A stretch of DNA of 64,000 nt from Sphingobacterium sp. SGR-19 (GTDB lineage: Bacteria; Bacteroidota; Bacteroidia; Sphingobacteriales; Sphingobacteriaceae): positions 62,001-126,000 of the forward strand of contig NZ_JAAKGS010000004.1 in NCBI RefSeq assembly GCF_011043555.1. The letters run 5' to 3'. The position numbers were made by a program, and so were the translations under genes. The notes under the pieces were generated by a model, which searched no databases, was not told the DNA's origin, and saw nothing but the letters and a program-made list of their open reading frames with translations. Shown here piece by piece: positions 35,067 through 42,510 of the stretch (its first letter is position 1; every line of letters begins with the position of its first letter).

Positions 35067-36233
35067 ATGATGATGAGTTCGTTAAAATATATTTTCGCCG
35101 TCTTATTGATTTGTGGCTCTAGTTTTAACCCTGTGTTTTCTCAACAATTCGGGCTGAATTTTAATCATAATCCGGAAAATATCGATTTTAAATATGTAAA
35201 AAAAATTAATGTGGAATGGATTCGTGCTACACCCCGTATTCTCGACTATGTCGATGGATTGTTAATCGCTGAAACCGACACGGCCTTACAAAAAATAGCG
35301 GAAGCAGGTAAGATGGGCTATCGTATTGCCTTTGGTTTTAGATGGGACTTTAAGCGACGAAATCTAACTTTACCGGAACCAGGATCTGCGAACGAAGCAG
35401 CCTACTTTAAAACGGTAGATAAGATAATGGATAGGGTGGGGGCTTACGTCGACATCTTTAAACTTGCAAACGAACCTAACCTGGAGACAATTGACAGCGA
35501 CCTACAATATAATGATAAAGGAAAAGTGCCGCTAGTTGTATTTACGGAGCGTCTAATGAATCATATTATAGCATACTATAAAAATCATCCCACATGGACG
35601 CTACCAGAGATTTATGCGGGGTCCTTGCCTGCGCTTTTTGAGAAAAAACAACAACAGACACCCGGTGTATACGAGCTAATTAAATTTGCACAAAGCCAGG
35701 CAGAGGTAAAGGGTTTAGCTGTACACTTGCATATTGCAGATACATTACAGATACCGCAGGCCTTAGATTTCGTGAGAACTTTAATGCCGAACAAGCCTAT
35801 TATCGTTCCGGAATTTTCGTTGTTTAGATTGTATAATAAACACTTTGGTGATAGCATCGCCGGCAATGCGAAAGGCCTAGCTTTTGTTCAGAAATACCAA
35901 CTTCCAGCTCATATCAAAATTCATGAATGGCTAACGCTGGTCAATACAGGCAAAATACCTTATCAGCAGTGGGAAGAGATGTTCCTTTCTCAGGATTGGT
36001 ATATTCCAAATTACCTTCATACTTATTATCGCTATTTTAAGGCGTACAACGTCGTATTGGCGACCTATCCGTTATTTCAACAGGGATATACAAAAGAGGT
36101 TAAAGTTTCTTCGGATTCTTGGTTTTTAAATCCATTATTTCTACAAAAATCATATAACCCCGATCCTTTTGGTGAGTATTACACCAATCCATTATCGCAT
36201 CCGGATTTTACAAAACTTTTAGAAAAACAATAG
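35067..36233 (+). CDS. Second putative clan-A-like glycoside hydrolase, paralogue of 27778-29004
   Basis: The product is 388 residues with a signal peptide ending NPVFSQQ and no lipobox. It carries KLANEPNLE (Asn135-Glu136-Pro137), LAVHLHIAD and PIIVPEFSLFRLYN (Glu249), 113 residues after Glu136. The same three motifs, in the same order and spacing, occur in the lipoprotein at 27778-29004. The C-terminal part also matches in layout (QQWEEMF against EEWYAFW; SDSWFLNPLF against TDPWVLNGLF). This supports a shared fold and a paralogous origin, not a known family. It starts 9 bases after GH43 and ends 13 bases before the second sulfatase. One copy anchored and one free suggests division of labour. 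Activity is not shown. Confidence 0.65.
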   Translation: MMMSSLKYIFAVLLICGSSFNPVFSQQFGLNFNHNPENIDFKYVKKINVEWIRATPRILDYVDGLLIAETDTALQKIAEAGKMGYRIAFGFRWDFKRRNLTLPEPGSANEAAYFKTVDKIMDRVGAYVDIFKLANEPNLETIDSDLQYNDKGKVPLVVFTERLMNHIIAYYKNHPTWTLPEIYAGSLPALFEKKQQQTPGVYELIKFAQSQAEVKGLAVHLHIADTLQIPQALDFVRTLMPNKPIIVPEFSLFRLYNKHFGDSIAGNAKGLAFVQKYQLPAHIKIHEWLTLVNTGKIPYQQWEEMFLSQDWYIPNYLHTYYRYFKAYNVVLATYPLFQQGYTKEVKVSSDSWFLNPLFLQKSYNPDPFGEYYTNPLSHPDFTKLLEKQ

Positions 36234-36246
36234 AGCAGATAAGATA

Positions 36247-37788
36247 ATGACAACCAGCATTAAATTGATGAAATTGAAAAAATTAACGCTCCTGAGTGTC
36301 GCTATTACCTTCGTTTCATTAGTCACATGTATGCCGAAACAAACACAGCCCCGTCAAAAACCGAATATCCTGATTATTTATGTGGATGATTTAGGCTACG
36401 GAGATCTAAGCTGTTACGGCGCAAAAGCTGTGAAAACACCACACATCGATAAGCTGGCAAATAACGGGTTACTTTTTACGGATGCGCATTCTTCGGCATC
36501 AACCTGTACACCTTCCAGATATTCATTGTTAACAGGCACCTACGCCTTTAGAAACAACGCGGCTATATTACCCGGAGACGCATCTTTAATTATTGATCCA
36601 GAAACGGTAACTATTGCTGATATGTTAAAAAAAGCTGGCTATGCAACAGGCGTAATTGGCAAATGGCATTTAGGTTTGGGTAATGGAGAGCCTAATTGGA
36701 ATATAGAAATCAAACCGGGACCAAAAGAAATTGGCTTTGATTATAGCTTTCTTATTCCAGCCACGGCAGACAGGGTGCCTACCGTATTTGTAGAAAACCA
36801 GCGTGTCGTAAACTCAGAAAAAGAAAATCCTATAGAAGTTAGTTACGACCGCAAAATTGGTACACTCCCAACGGGTTTGGAACACCCTGAACTGTTAAAG
36901 ATGAAAGCTGATACACAACACAGCGGCACAATAATTAACGGTATTAGTAGAATAGGTTTTATGAGCGGGGGTAGCAGCGCCCATTGGAAAGATGAGGAAT
37001 TCGCCACCGTTTTATCCCAAAAGGCTAAGGAGTTTATTACAAAACATAAAGATAAGCCATTTTTTATGTATTACTCGCTACCAAGCATCCACGTTCCAAG
37101 ATCCCCAAATGCAAAATTTGTAGGTGCCACGGAAATGGGACCTAGAGGTGATGATATTGTACAAATGGACTGGATGGTAGGCGAAATAATGAAAAATCTC
37201 CGTGAATTAGGAGTCGATAAAAATACATTGGTCATATTTAGTAGTGATAATGGCCCTGTACTTGATGATGGTTACGCCGATAATGCTGTGGAATTAATAG
37301 GAGAGCATCAACCTTCAGGTATATATAGAGGGGGCAAGTATAGCGCCTATGAAGGAGGTACGCGTATGCCTACAATTACTTACTGGCCGGATGTAATCAA
37401 ACCGGGACGAAGTGATGCGCTATTTAACCAAGTAGACCTATTTGCGTCCTTAGCGGCATTAACGGGACAGCAAGTGGGTGATAAAAACGCTCCGGACAGT
37501 AAGAACATGTCTGCAGTATTACTTGGGAATTCTAGTGATGGAAGAAAAAGCATGCTTCAGGAATCTTTTACGATGTCTATAAGGTCTGGAGCATGGAAAT
37601 ATATAGAGCCTCTGTCAAAAGAAGTACCTGACTGGCTAGCAAATAAAACCATCGAAACAGGTCTAAGTAACGCTCCGCAACTTTACAATCTCAAAGAAGA
37701 CCCGGAAGAGATGAATGATCTTTCCACAAAATACCCCGAAAAAGTTAAAGCGCTGGCAGAGGAGCTAAATAGAATAAAAGGCATGTAA
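36247..37788 (+). CDS. S1-family sulfatase, second, lipoprotein-like
   Basis: This 513-residue sulfatase has a lipoprotein-type signal (SLVTC, Cys28, counting from 36247). It shows NILIIYVDDLGYGDLSCYG, then the formylglycine motif CTPSRYSLLTG with Cys87 as the residue to be modified, GVIGKWHLGLGNG, FFMYYSLPSIHVPRS, FSSDNGP and YEGGTRMPTITYWPD. It is clearly a different subfamily from the sulfatase at 26056: the substrate region differs and a DASLIIDPETVTIADML segment is present. A second ATG at 36268 (MKLKKL) is equally plausible. It is the last gene of the plus-strand locus. Which sulfate position it attacks is unknown. Confidence 0.92.
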   Translation: MTTSIKLMKLKKLTLLSVAITFVSLVTCMPKQTQPRQKPNILIIYVDDLGYGDLSCYGAKAVKTPHIDKLANNGLLFTDAHSSASTCTPSRYSLLTGTYAFRNNAAILPGDASLIIDPETVTIADMLKKAGYATGVIGKWHLGLGNGEPNWNIEIKPGPKEIGFDYSFLIPATADRVPTVFVENQRVVNSEKENPIEVSYDRKIGTLPTGLEHPELLKMKADTQHSGTIINGISRIGFMSGGSSAHWKDEEFATVLSQKAKEFITKHKDKPFFMYYSLPSIHVPRSPNAKFVGATEMGPRGDDIVQMDWMVGEIMKNLRELGVDKNTLVIFSSDNGPVLDDGYADNAVELIGEHQPSGIYRGGKYSAYEGGTRMPTITYWPDVIKPGRSDALFNQVDLFASLAALTGQQVGDKNAPDSKNMSAVLLGNSSDGRKSMLQESFTMSIRSGAWKYIEPLSKEVPDWLANKTIETGLSNAPQLYNLKEDPEEMNDLSTKYPEKVKALAEELNRIKGM

Positions 37789-37931
37789 ACACCACTGTAT
37801 AATTATATCAATAATTAGTATTATTTGTCAACGCGAAAGTATTCTGATACGCACAAACCGCGTTTAAGACTGTGTGGAAGACAAACTCTGGATTGATGAT
37901 ATAGAAATTTAGCTCTGAAATAATAACACAT

Positions 37932-37972
37932 AAAAAAAATAGGCACTAAACGAAAAAATTTAATGCCTATTT
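37932..37972 (-). terminator. Intrinsic terminator after tRNA-Arg
   Basis: A 9-bp stem (AAATAGGCA, 37937-37945, with 37964-37972) has inner A/T pairing, and an 8-base T run follows on the minus strand. It lies 11 bases past the 3' end of the tRNA gene. Confidence 0.7.
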
Positions 37973-37983
37973 CGCTACTTCAG

Positions 37984-38055
37984 TAGCCCCGAGCAGAATC
38001 GAACTGCTATCAAATGTTTAGGAAACATCTATTCTATCCGTTGAACTACGGGGCC
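37984..38055 (-). tRNA. trnR: tRNA-Arg (anticodon CCU)
   Basis: The minus strand folds as a 72-nt tRNA. The acceptor stem is GGCCCCG pairing with CGGGGCT (first pair G-U), with U8-A9, and the D stem is GTTC/GAAT. The anticodon stem is GATGT/ACATT with loop TTCCTAA, so the anticodon is CCU and it reads AGG as arginine. The T stem is AGCAG/CTGCT with loop TTCGATT. The discriminator base is A. CCA is not encoded. A terminator hairpin follows. Confidence 0.93.
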
Positions 38056-38188
38056 AATGCTAATGGTACAAAAATAGTTTTTTTTCTTAACTAATTCTAT
38101 AACCATTAATTATAGGAAACCAATAAAGCTTATAGATTTTGACAATATCGTATAAAGATTTTTGATGTTTTTTTGTCAATAAAAAACC

Positions 38189-38196
38189 TACTTTTG
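38189..38196 (+). promoter_or_regulatory. Putative -7 box of the ahpC promoter
   Basis: TACTTTTG matches the Bacteroidetes -7 consensus TAnnTTTG and lies 37 bases before the ahpC ATG. A TTTG at 38161-38164 could be the -33 box, but the spacing of 24 bases is slightly long. Confidence 0.5.
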
Positions 38197-38233
38197 TAAT
38201 GCAAAAAGAAAGAACAAAATAAATATAAGTATT

Positions 38234-38866
38234 ATGAGTTTTACAGGTAAAAATTTTCCAAACATTTCAGTTGATGCAATTGATCATTTAGGTGACAATT
38301 TCACGATCAACGTATTCGAAAAAGCAAAAGCAGAAAACAAAAAAGTTTTACTTTTCTGGTATCCAAAAGATTTCACTTTTGTATGTCCAACAGAACTACA
38401 TGCTTTCCAAGAGGCTGCTGAAGAGTTTGCAAAGAGAAACACGATCTTGATCGGTGCTTCTTGCGATTCGGCCGAGGTTCACTTTGCCTGGTTAAATACA
38501 GCAAAAGACAACGGTGGCATCGAAGGTGTAGAATATCCACTTATTGCGGACACTAACCGCAACCTATCAAGCGTATTGGGTATTTTGGAAATGAAAGAAG
38601 TAGAGCATCCTGAATATGGTACTTTGGTAGAAGGATCTGCCGTTTCTTACCGTGCGACTTACCTTATCGACGAGACAGGCAAAGTATTCCACGAATCTGT
38701 AAATGATATGCCACTAGGCCGTAATGTAAGAGAGTACATCCGTTTAATTGATGCGTATACCCATGTCCAAAAACATGGAGAGGTTTGCCCTGCGAACTGG
38801 GAAGAAGGTAAAGATGCAATGAACGCTACTCGTGAAGGCGTTGCTACTTACCTATCTGCAAACTAG
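38234..38866 (+). CDS. ahpC: Peroxiredoxin (AhpC/Prx1 type)
   Basis: This cytosolic 2-Cys peroxiredoxin of 210 residues reduces hydrogen peroxide and organic peroxides. The peroxidatic cysteine is Cys51 in FTFVCPTE. The resolving cysteine is Cys185 in HGEVCPANW. The length matches the Prx1 subgroup. It is the first gene of a three-gene unit with a thioredoxin-like protein, which could reduce it, and DUF6952. It has its own promoter. A hairpin after the stop may reduce readthrough into the next genes. No OxyR-like site was recognised. Confidence 0.95.
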   Translation: MSFTGKNFPNISVDAIDHLGDNFTINVFEKAKAENKKVLLFWYPKDFTFVCPTELHAFQEAAEEFAKRNTILIGASCDSAEVHFAWLNTAKDNGGIEGVEYPLIADTNRNLSSVLGILEMKEVEHPEYGTLVEGSAVSYRATYLIDETGKVFHESVNDMPLGRNVREYIRLIDAYTHVQKHGEVCPANWEEGKDAMNATREGVATYLSAN

Positions 38867-38883
38867 TTGAAATATTTAAGCCC

Positions 38884-38915
38884 GAAAGGAGAGGTTCTCT
38901 CTCCTTTCTTTTCAA
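38884..38915 (+). terminator. Hairpin between ahpC and thioredoxin (partial terminator)
   Basis: A 10-bp stem (GAAAGGAGAG, 38884-38893, with CTCTCCTTTC, 38899-38908) has a 5-base loop and is followed by TTTTC. It lies 17 bases past the ahpC stop and 10 bases before the next ATG, so it probably lowers transcription of the distal genes or protects the ahpC end. Confidence 0.6.
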
Positions 38916-38925
38916 AAAGATTATT

Positions 38926-39240
38926 ATGTTACAAGAGTTAGAAAAAGATGCTCTACAAGAAATTGTAGACAACAATAATACCGTCATGGTACAATTTTCG
39001 GCATCTTGGTGTGGAAATTGCCGTATCATGAAACCAAAATTCAAAAAATTAGCTTCAGAAAACGATAATGTTGCGTTTGTCATCGTTGATGCAGAAAAGT
39101 TTCCAGAATCGAGAAAGCTTGCTAATGTGAACAATTTACCGACATTCGCTGCATATAAAGACGGAAAACTAGTAAATCAAGTACAAACAAATAAAATTGA
39201 CGGTTTAATCGAACTATTAAATGAAGTTACCAGTAATTAA
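38926..39240 (+). CDS. Thioredoxin-family protein
   Basis: This cytosolic protein of 104 residues has the thioredoxin fold and the active site SWCGNCRIMKP (Cys29 and Cys32), then NNLPTFAAYKDGK with the cis-proline. CGNC differs from the classical CGPC. No signal peptide is present. It follows ahpC and probably recycles it or a similar target. Its end overlaps the DUF6952 start by 20 bases, which suggests coupled translation. Confidence 0.9.
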   Translation: MLQELEKDALQEIVDNNNTVMVQFSASWCGNCRIMKPKFKKLASENDNVAFVIVDAEKFPESRKLANVNNLPTFAAYKDGKLVNQVQTNKIDGLIELLNEVTSN

Positions 39241-39478
39241 GCACCTGATCGAGTTTATAGAACAGAACGACGCGGATTTTGTATTAGAAACCATTGAAAC
39301 ATTAGAATCCCTAACGGAGATTCCTTCGCTTAAAGATGAAGAACTCGACGTGATAGGAGAGCTGATTTCCAATATGTATGGGGCTATTGAGGTGCACAAG
39401 TTGATTAAAGAAGGAACTCCTAAAAAAGAAGCGTTGAATGGCTTTATGCAACGGGTTCTCGGCGCCATCGATAAATAG
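39221..39478 (+). CDS. DUF6952-like small protein
   Basis: The 85-residue protein is acidic and mostly helical (LPVIKHLIEFIEQNDADFVLETIETLESLTE), with no signal or membrane segment. I recognise it as the DUF6952-type protein that accompanies ahpC and a thioredoxin in many Bacteroidota. Its function is unknown. It overlaps the thioredoxin stop by 20 bases in another frame and is probably translated by coupling. A redox adapter is one guess without proof. Confidence 0.7.
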   Translation: MKLPVIKHLIEFIEQNDADFVLETIETLESLTEIPSLKDEELDVIGELISNMYGAIEVHKLIKEGTPKKEALNGFMQRVLGAIDK

Positions 39479-39678
39479 ATAATACACCATGTGTTTATAA
39501 CTTTGTCGGTGTGGAAAAGTTTTTTGTCGACAAGCGAACGATTCCTACTTATTAATCCTATTTTTACTATCACTATAAGGTTACTATTTTAAAACTATCG
39601 ACTGTTCCCGTTTGGTTTTTTCAAAATTCGCTGGGTCGAATTGGAAGTTTTAGACAAAAAAGATTTTTAATTGTTGGT

Positions 39679-39716
39679 AAAAGGAATCAGAAAAGCATCT
39701 GATTCCTTTTATTTTT
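39679..39716 (+). terminator. Intrinsic terminator upstream of PIG-L gene
   Basis: A 13-bp perfect stem (AAAAGGAATCAGA, 39679-39691, with 39698-39710) has a 6-base loop and is followed by a T-rich tract. It lies about 200 bases past the DUF6952 stop and just before the PIG-L start; the gap from 39479 to 39678 holds nothing else I can support. Confidence 0.8.
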
Positions 39717-39740
39717 AAATATTTCCTATTTTTAGGCATT

Positions 39741-42188
39741 ATGAAACGACACGTCACCTGCATTTTTCTTATATCTTTTTTTGCTGTTCATTTTTCTTTA
39801 GCGCAATCCGTCTTTTCCAGCAGTTCATCGGACATCCGGCTACAAATGGAACGACTGAACGTCTTGGGATCTGTTTTATATTTTGCTGCGCATCCCGATG
39901 ACGAGAACACAAAACTCATATCCTATCTGGCTTCCGAACGTAAGGTTCGTACGGCTTACCTTTCGCTGACACGCGGGGATGGTGGTCAGAATTTAATTGG
40001 TACCGAACAAGGAATTGAATTAGGGCTAATACGTACCCAGGAACTCTTACGAGCACGACAAGTTGATGGGGGAGAGCAATATTTTTCGTCCGCATTCGAT
40101 TTTGGATTCTCAAAAACTTACGACGAGACCTTTAATTTTTGGCAAAAACAAGAGGTTTTACGGGAAGCCGTCTGGCTTCTCCGAAAACTTCAACCTGATG
40201 TTATTATTACCCGCTTTCCTCCAGATGAACGTGGCGGGCACGGCCATCATCAAGCTTCCGCTATCCTTGCGCACGAAGCTTTTATAGCAGCCGCCGACCC
40301 CAAAATGTTTCCTGATCAATTAAATGAGGTAAAGCCTTGGCAGGCTAAGCGCCTGCTCTGGAATACCGCCAGTTTTATGCGTCTCCAAGGAGATGACTCC
40401 AATCGGCTTCGCATTGATATAGGTCAGTACAACCCATTACTAGGTAAATCTTATGGGGAACTGTCCGCCATCAGCCGATCACAACACAAAAGCCAAGGCT
40501 TCGGCTCGGCAAGTAGCAATGGCATATCACTTGAAACTTTTGAAAACGTCGCTGGCATGAAGGCGACGGAAGATCTATTCGATGGCATTGACCTATCTTG
40601 GGGTCGTATTCCTCACAGCGAGTCTATTCAATTGGGCATCCAGCAACTTTTATCCTCTTTCAATGCAAACGAACCACAGTCCTCTATTCCCCAACTCGCA
40701 GCAATATGGCAAGATATTCAAAAGCTAGAAGATGATTACTGGAAAGAAAGAAAGAGCAAAGAGGTAGAAAACATTATGCTTGCCTGCGCGGGGATAAAAG
40801 TCGAAAGTCTTACACCTAGATTGCGCTTAGTCGAAGGACAACCAATAACCTTTCAAACGGAAATAGTGGTCCGCAATCCCGATGTCCACGTGGAACTTCT
40901 ACGCATTAACGAAAAAAAAATCGGCCAGACGCTTCCGATAAACGAGGTGACAACCTTTGAACAGGTTCTCCCACCGACAAACATCACCCAACCGTATTGG
41001 TTGCGCAAACCACATACACAAGGTAAGTTTGACGTTGATCGAGAGAACTTTGGTTATCCGATGAGCCCGGATTTACCTGCTGCACATATTCATTTTAATC
41101 TCGCAGGTATTCCCCTTCATATAGAAACGCCCATACATTATCGCTATGTCGACCCTGTAAGAGGAGAAGTACACGAATATATAGAAATCGCTCCAACGGT
41201 TACAGCCTCAGTCGACGTCAATAATCTGCTTGTTCAACAAGGCGAGCGGAAACCGTTGCAGGTTACGTTCCAAAAGCATGGTACTGAGGCAGAAACACAG
41301 GTCGATATACACCTGTCTTCTACGGGATGGAAGATATTTCCAGAAAAATTGGCTTTATCCTTTCCAAATGGGCAGAACATCCTCTCGAAAACTATCGAGA
41401 TAACGAATGTCGATGCCGGACGAAAGGAAGCAACGTTGAACTTCACGGTTGAGGGGAAAAAGTTAAAAGAAATTCGCGAAATTACATACGATCACATTCC
41501 GCGACAAACGTGGTTTCCCGATGCCGAGGTAAAACTACGCCCTATCACACTGATTAATCCTGTAAAAAGAGTTGGCTACATCATGGGGGCGGGTGATCTT
41601 GTTCCGGAGGCATTGCGCAACATCGGCACAGCCGTCGATATTCTGGATATAACTAAAATCAGTTCCAGTGTACTGCAGCAGTACGATGCCATCGTATTTG
41701 GTATACGCGCCCTAAATATTCACACACGCATAACGCAAAAACTGCCATTGATCTATGCATACATCCGGGAGGGTGGTGTTGTTTTAATGCAATACAACGT
41801 AAATTCCAGACTACAGGAAGAACACTTTTCGCCAAAGCCGGCACCATTTACGATTACCCGTGCCAGAGTAACAGAAGAGGACGCCACAGTCAGCTTCACT
41901 GATCCAGAAGACCTGGTGTTAAATTATCCGAACAAGATTACTTCGGAAGACTTCGATGGCTGGGTGCAGGAGCGGGGCCTTTACTTTGCAGAAGACATCG
42001 ACCCAAGCTATCGCACGCCGCTTGCCATGGGAGATAAAAACGAGCCACAACGCCACGGCTCCTTACTCATATATAAAATGGGAAAAGGTAAATTCGTTTA
42101 TACTTCCCTATCTTTTTTCAGACAATTACCCGCTGGAGTTCCCGGAGCTAATAGATTATTTGTAAATTTGTTAGCAAAAGAAAAATAG
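39741..42188 (+). CDS. PIG-L family deacetylase with GATase-like C-terminus
   Basis: This exported protein of 815 residues starts with a signal peptide (VHFSLAQ). The N-terminal 300 residues form a PIG-L/LmbE zinc deacetylase: YFAAHPDDENTKLISYLA (zinc and catalytic residues), LTRGDGGQNLIG and the second zinc-binding site GHGHHQAS. A beta-sandwich region follows to about residue 600, and the last 200 residues resemble a glutamine-amidotransferase-like fold (VGYIMGAGDLVPEAL, YDAIVFGIRALN). The substrate is probably an N-acetylated amino sugar, but this is not shown. It is followed by a symporter and two small membrane proteins, which could import the product. Confidence 0.85.
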   Translation: MKRHVTCIFLISFFAVHFSLAQSVFSSSSSDIRLQMERLNVLGSVLYFAAHPDDENTKLISYLASERKVRTAYLSLTRGDGGQNLIGTEQGIELGLIRTQELLRARQVDGGEQYFSSAFDFGFSKTYDETFNFWQKQEVLREAVWLLRKLQPDVIITRFPPDERGGHGHHQASAILAHEAFIAAADPKMFPDQLNEVKPWQAKRLLWNTASFMRLQGDDSNRLRIDIGQYNPLLGKSYGELSAISRSQHKSQGFGSASSNGISLETFENVAGMKATEDLFDGIDLSWGRIPHSESIQLGIQQLLSSFNANEPQSSIPQLAAIWQDIQKLEDDYWKERKSKEVENIMLACAGIKVESLTPRLRLVEGQPITFQTEIVVRNPDVHVELLRINEKKIGQTLPINEVTTFEQVLPPTNITQPYWLRKPHTQGKFDVDRENFGYPMSPDLPAAHIHFNLAGIPLHIETPIHYRYVDPVRGEVHEYIEIAPTVTASVDVNNLLVQQGERKPLQVTFQKHGTEAETQVDIHLSSTGWKIFPEKLALSFPNGQNILSKTIEITNVDAGRKEATLNFTVEGKKLKEIREITYDHIPRQTWFPDAEVKLRPITLINPVKRVGYIMGAGDLVPEALRNIGTAVDILDITKISSSVLQQYDAIVFGIRALNIHTRITQKLPLIYAYIREGGVVLMQYNVNSRLQEEHFSPKPAPFTITRARVTEEDATVSFTDPEDLVLNYPNKITSEDFDGWVQERGLYFAEDIDPSYRTPLAMGDKNEPQRHGSLLIYKMGKGKFVYTSLSFFRQLPAGVPGANRLFVNLLAKEK

Positions 42189-42203
42189 AAACAATATAGT
42201 ATA

Positions 42204-42401
42204 ATGGAAAATCAAGTAGAAAACAACGAAAACCTAAATGTAAAAGGTATCATCCTATTGCTCGGCACCGTATTCGGTGGCTTAATCTCCATCATTGCGT
42301 GTGGAACGTTTTTAGGTTTTATCTCCGGATTAGTTATTGGATTAATTTTCGCTATATTTTTCATCAGCGTAATCCTCCCACATAAACCAAGTGACAGATA
42401 A
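42204..42401 (+). CDS. Small two-helix membrane protein
   Basis: The product is 65 residues, with an acidic N-terminus and two hydrophobic helices (about residues 14-36 and 38-59: GIILLLGTVFGGLISIIACG and GLVIGLIFAIFFISVILP). It ends in a basic tail. It lies 15 bases after the PIG-L stop and its stop overlaps the start of the 39-residue protein by 11 bases. I do not recognise a family. Confidence 0.65.
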   Translation: MENQVENNENLNVKGIILLLGTVFGGLISIIACGTFLGFISGLVIGLIFAIFFISVILPHKPSDR

Positions 42402-42510
42402 GGGGCTTCCACCGTTTGTAAAAAGCTGGCGACAGTTCTATATACACGTTTGTATATGGCTCGCAGTATGCGTTTTACTCATGTATTGGTTCACTAAATA
42501 TTATTCATGA
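42391..42510 (+). CDS. 39-residue membrane microprotein upstream of symporter
   Basis: This tiny frame, with GTG start at 42391, encodes MTDKGLPPFVKSWRQFYIHV followed by one membrane helix (CIWLAVCVLLMYWFTKYYS). It ends in TGA inside an ATGA overlap with the symporter ATG at 42507-42510, so translation is coupled. The LPPFVKSWxQFY opening resembles small companion proteins found just before Na+:solute symporters in Bacteroidota. Its role may be to assist the symporter, as small partner subunits do elsewhere. Supported by frame, coupling and pattern only. Confidence 0.65.
   Translation: MTDKGLPPFVKSWRQFYIHVCIWLAVCVLLMYWFTKYYS

Larger units (their letters stand above)
37789..38233. other. Intergenic region between sulfatase and ahpC
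   Basis: This 445-base gap holds the tRNA-Arg gene (37984-38055, minus), its terminator-like hairpin (37932-37972) and the ahpC promoter (38189-38196). The first 140 bases, up to the hairpin, are AT-rich with no open frame or strong hairpin; a clear terminator for the sulfatase unit was not found there. Confidence 0.6.

Noticed and set aside
39217..39573. Minus-strand 118-residue open frame
   Set aside because: It is antisense to the DUF6952 gene, which fits the conserved three-gene order.
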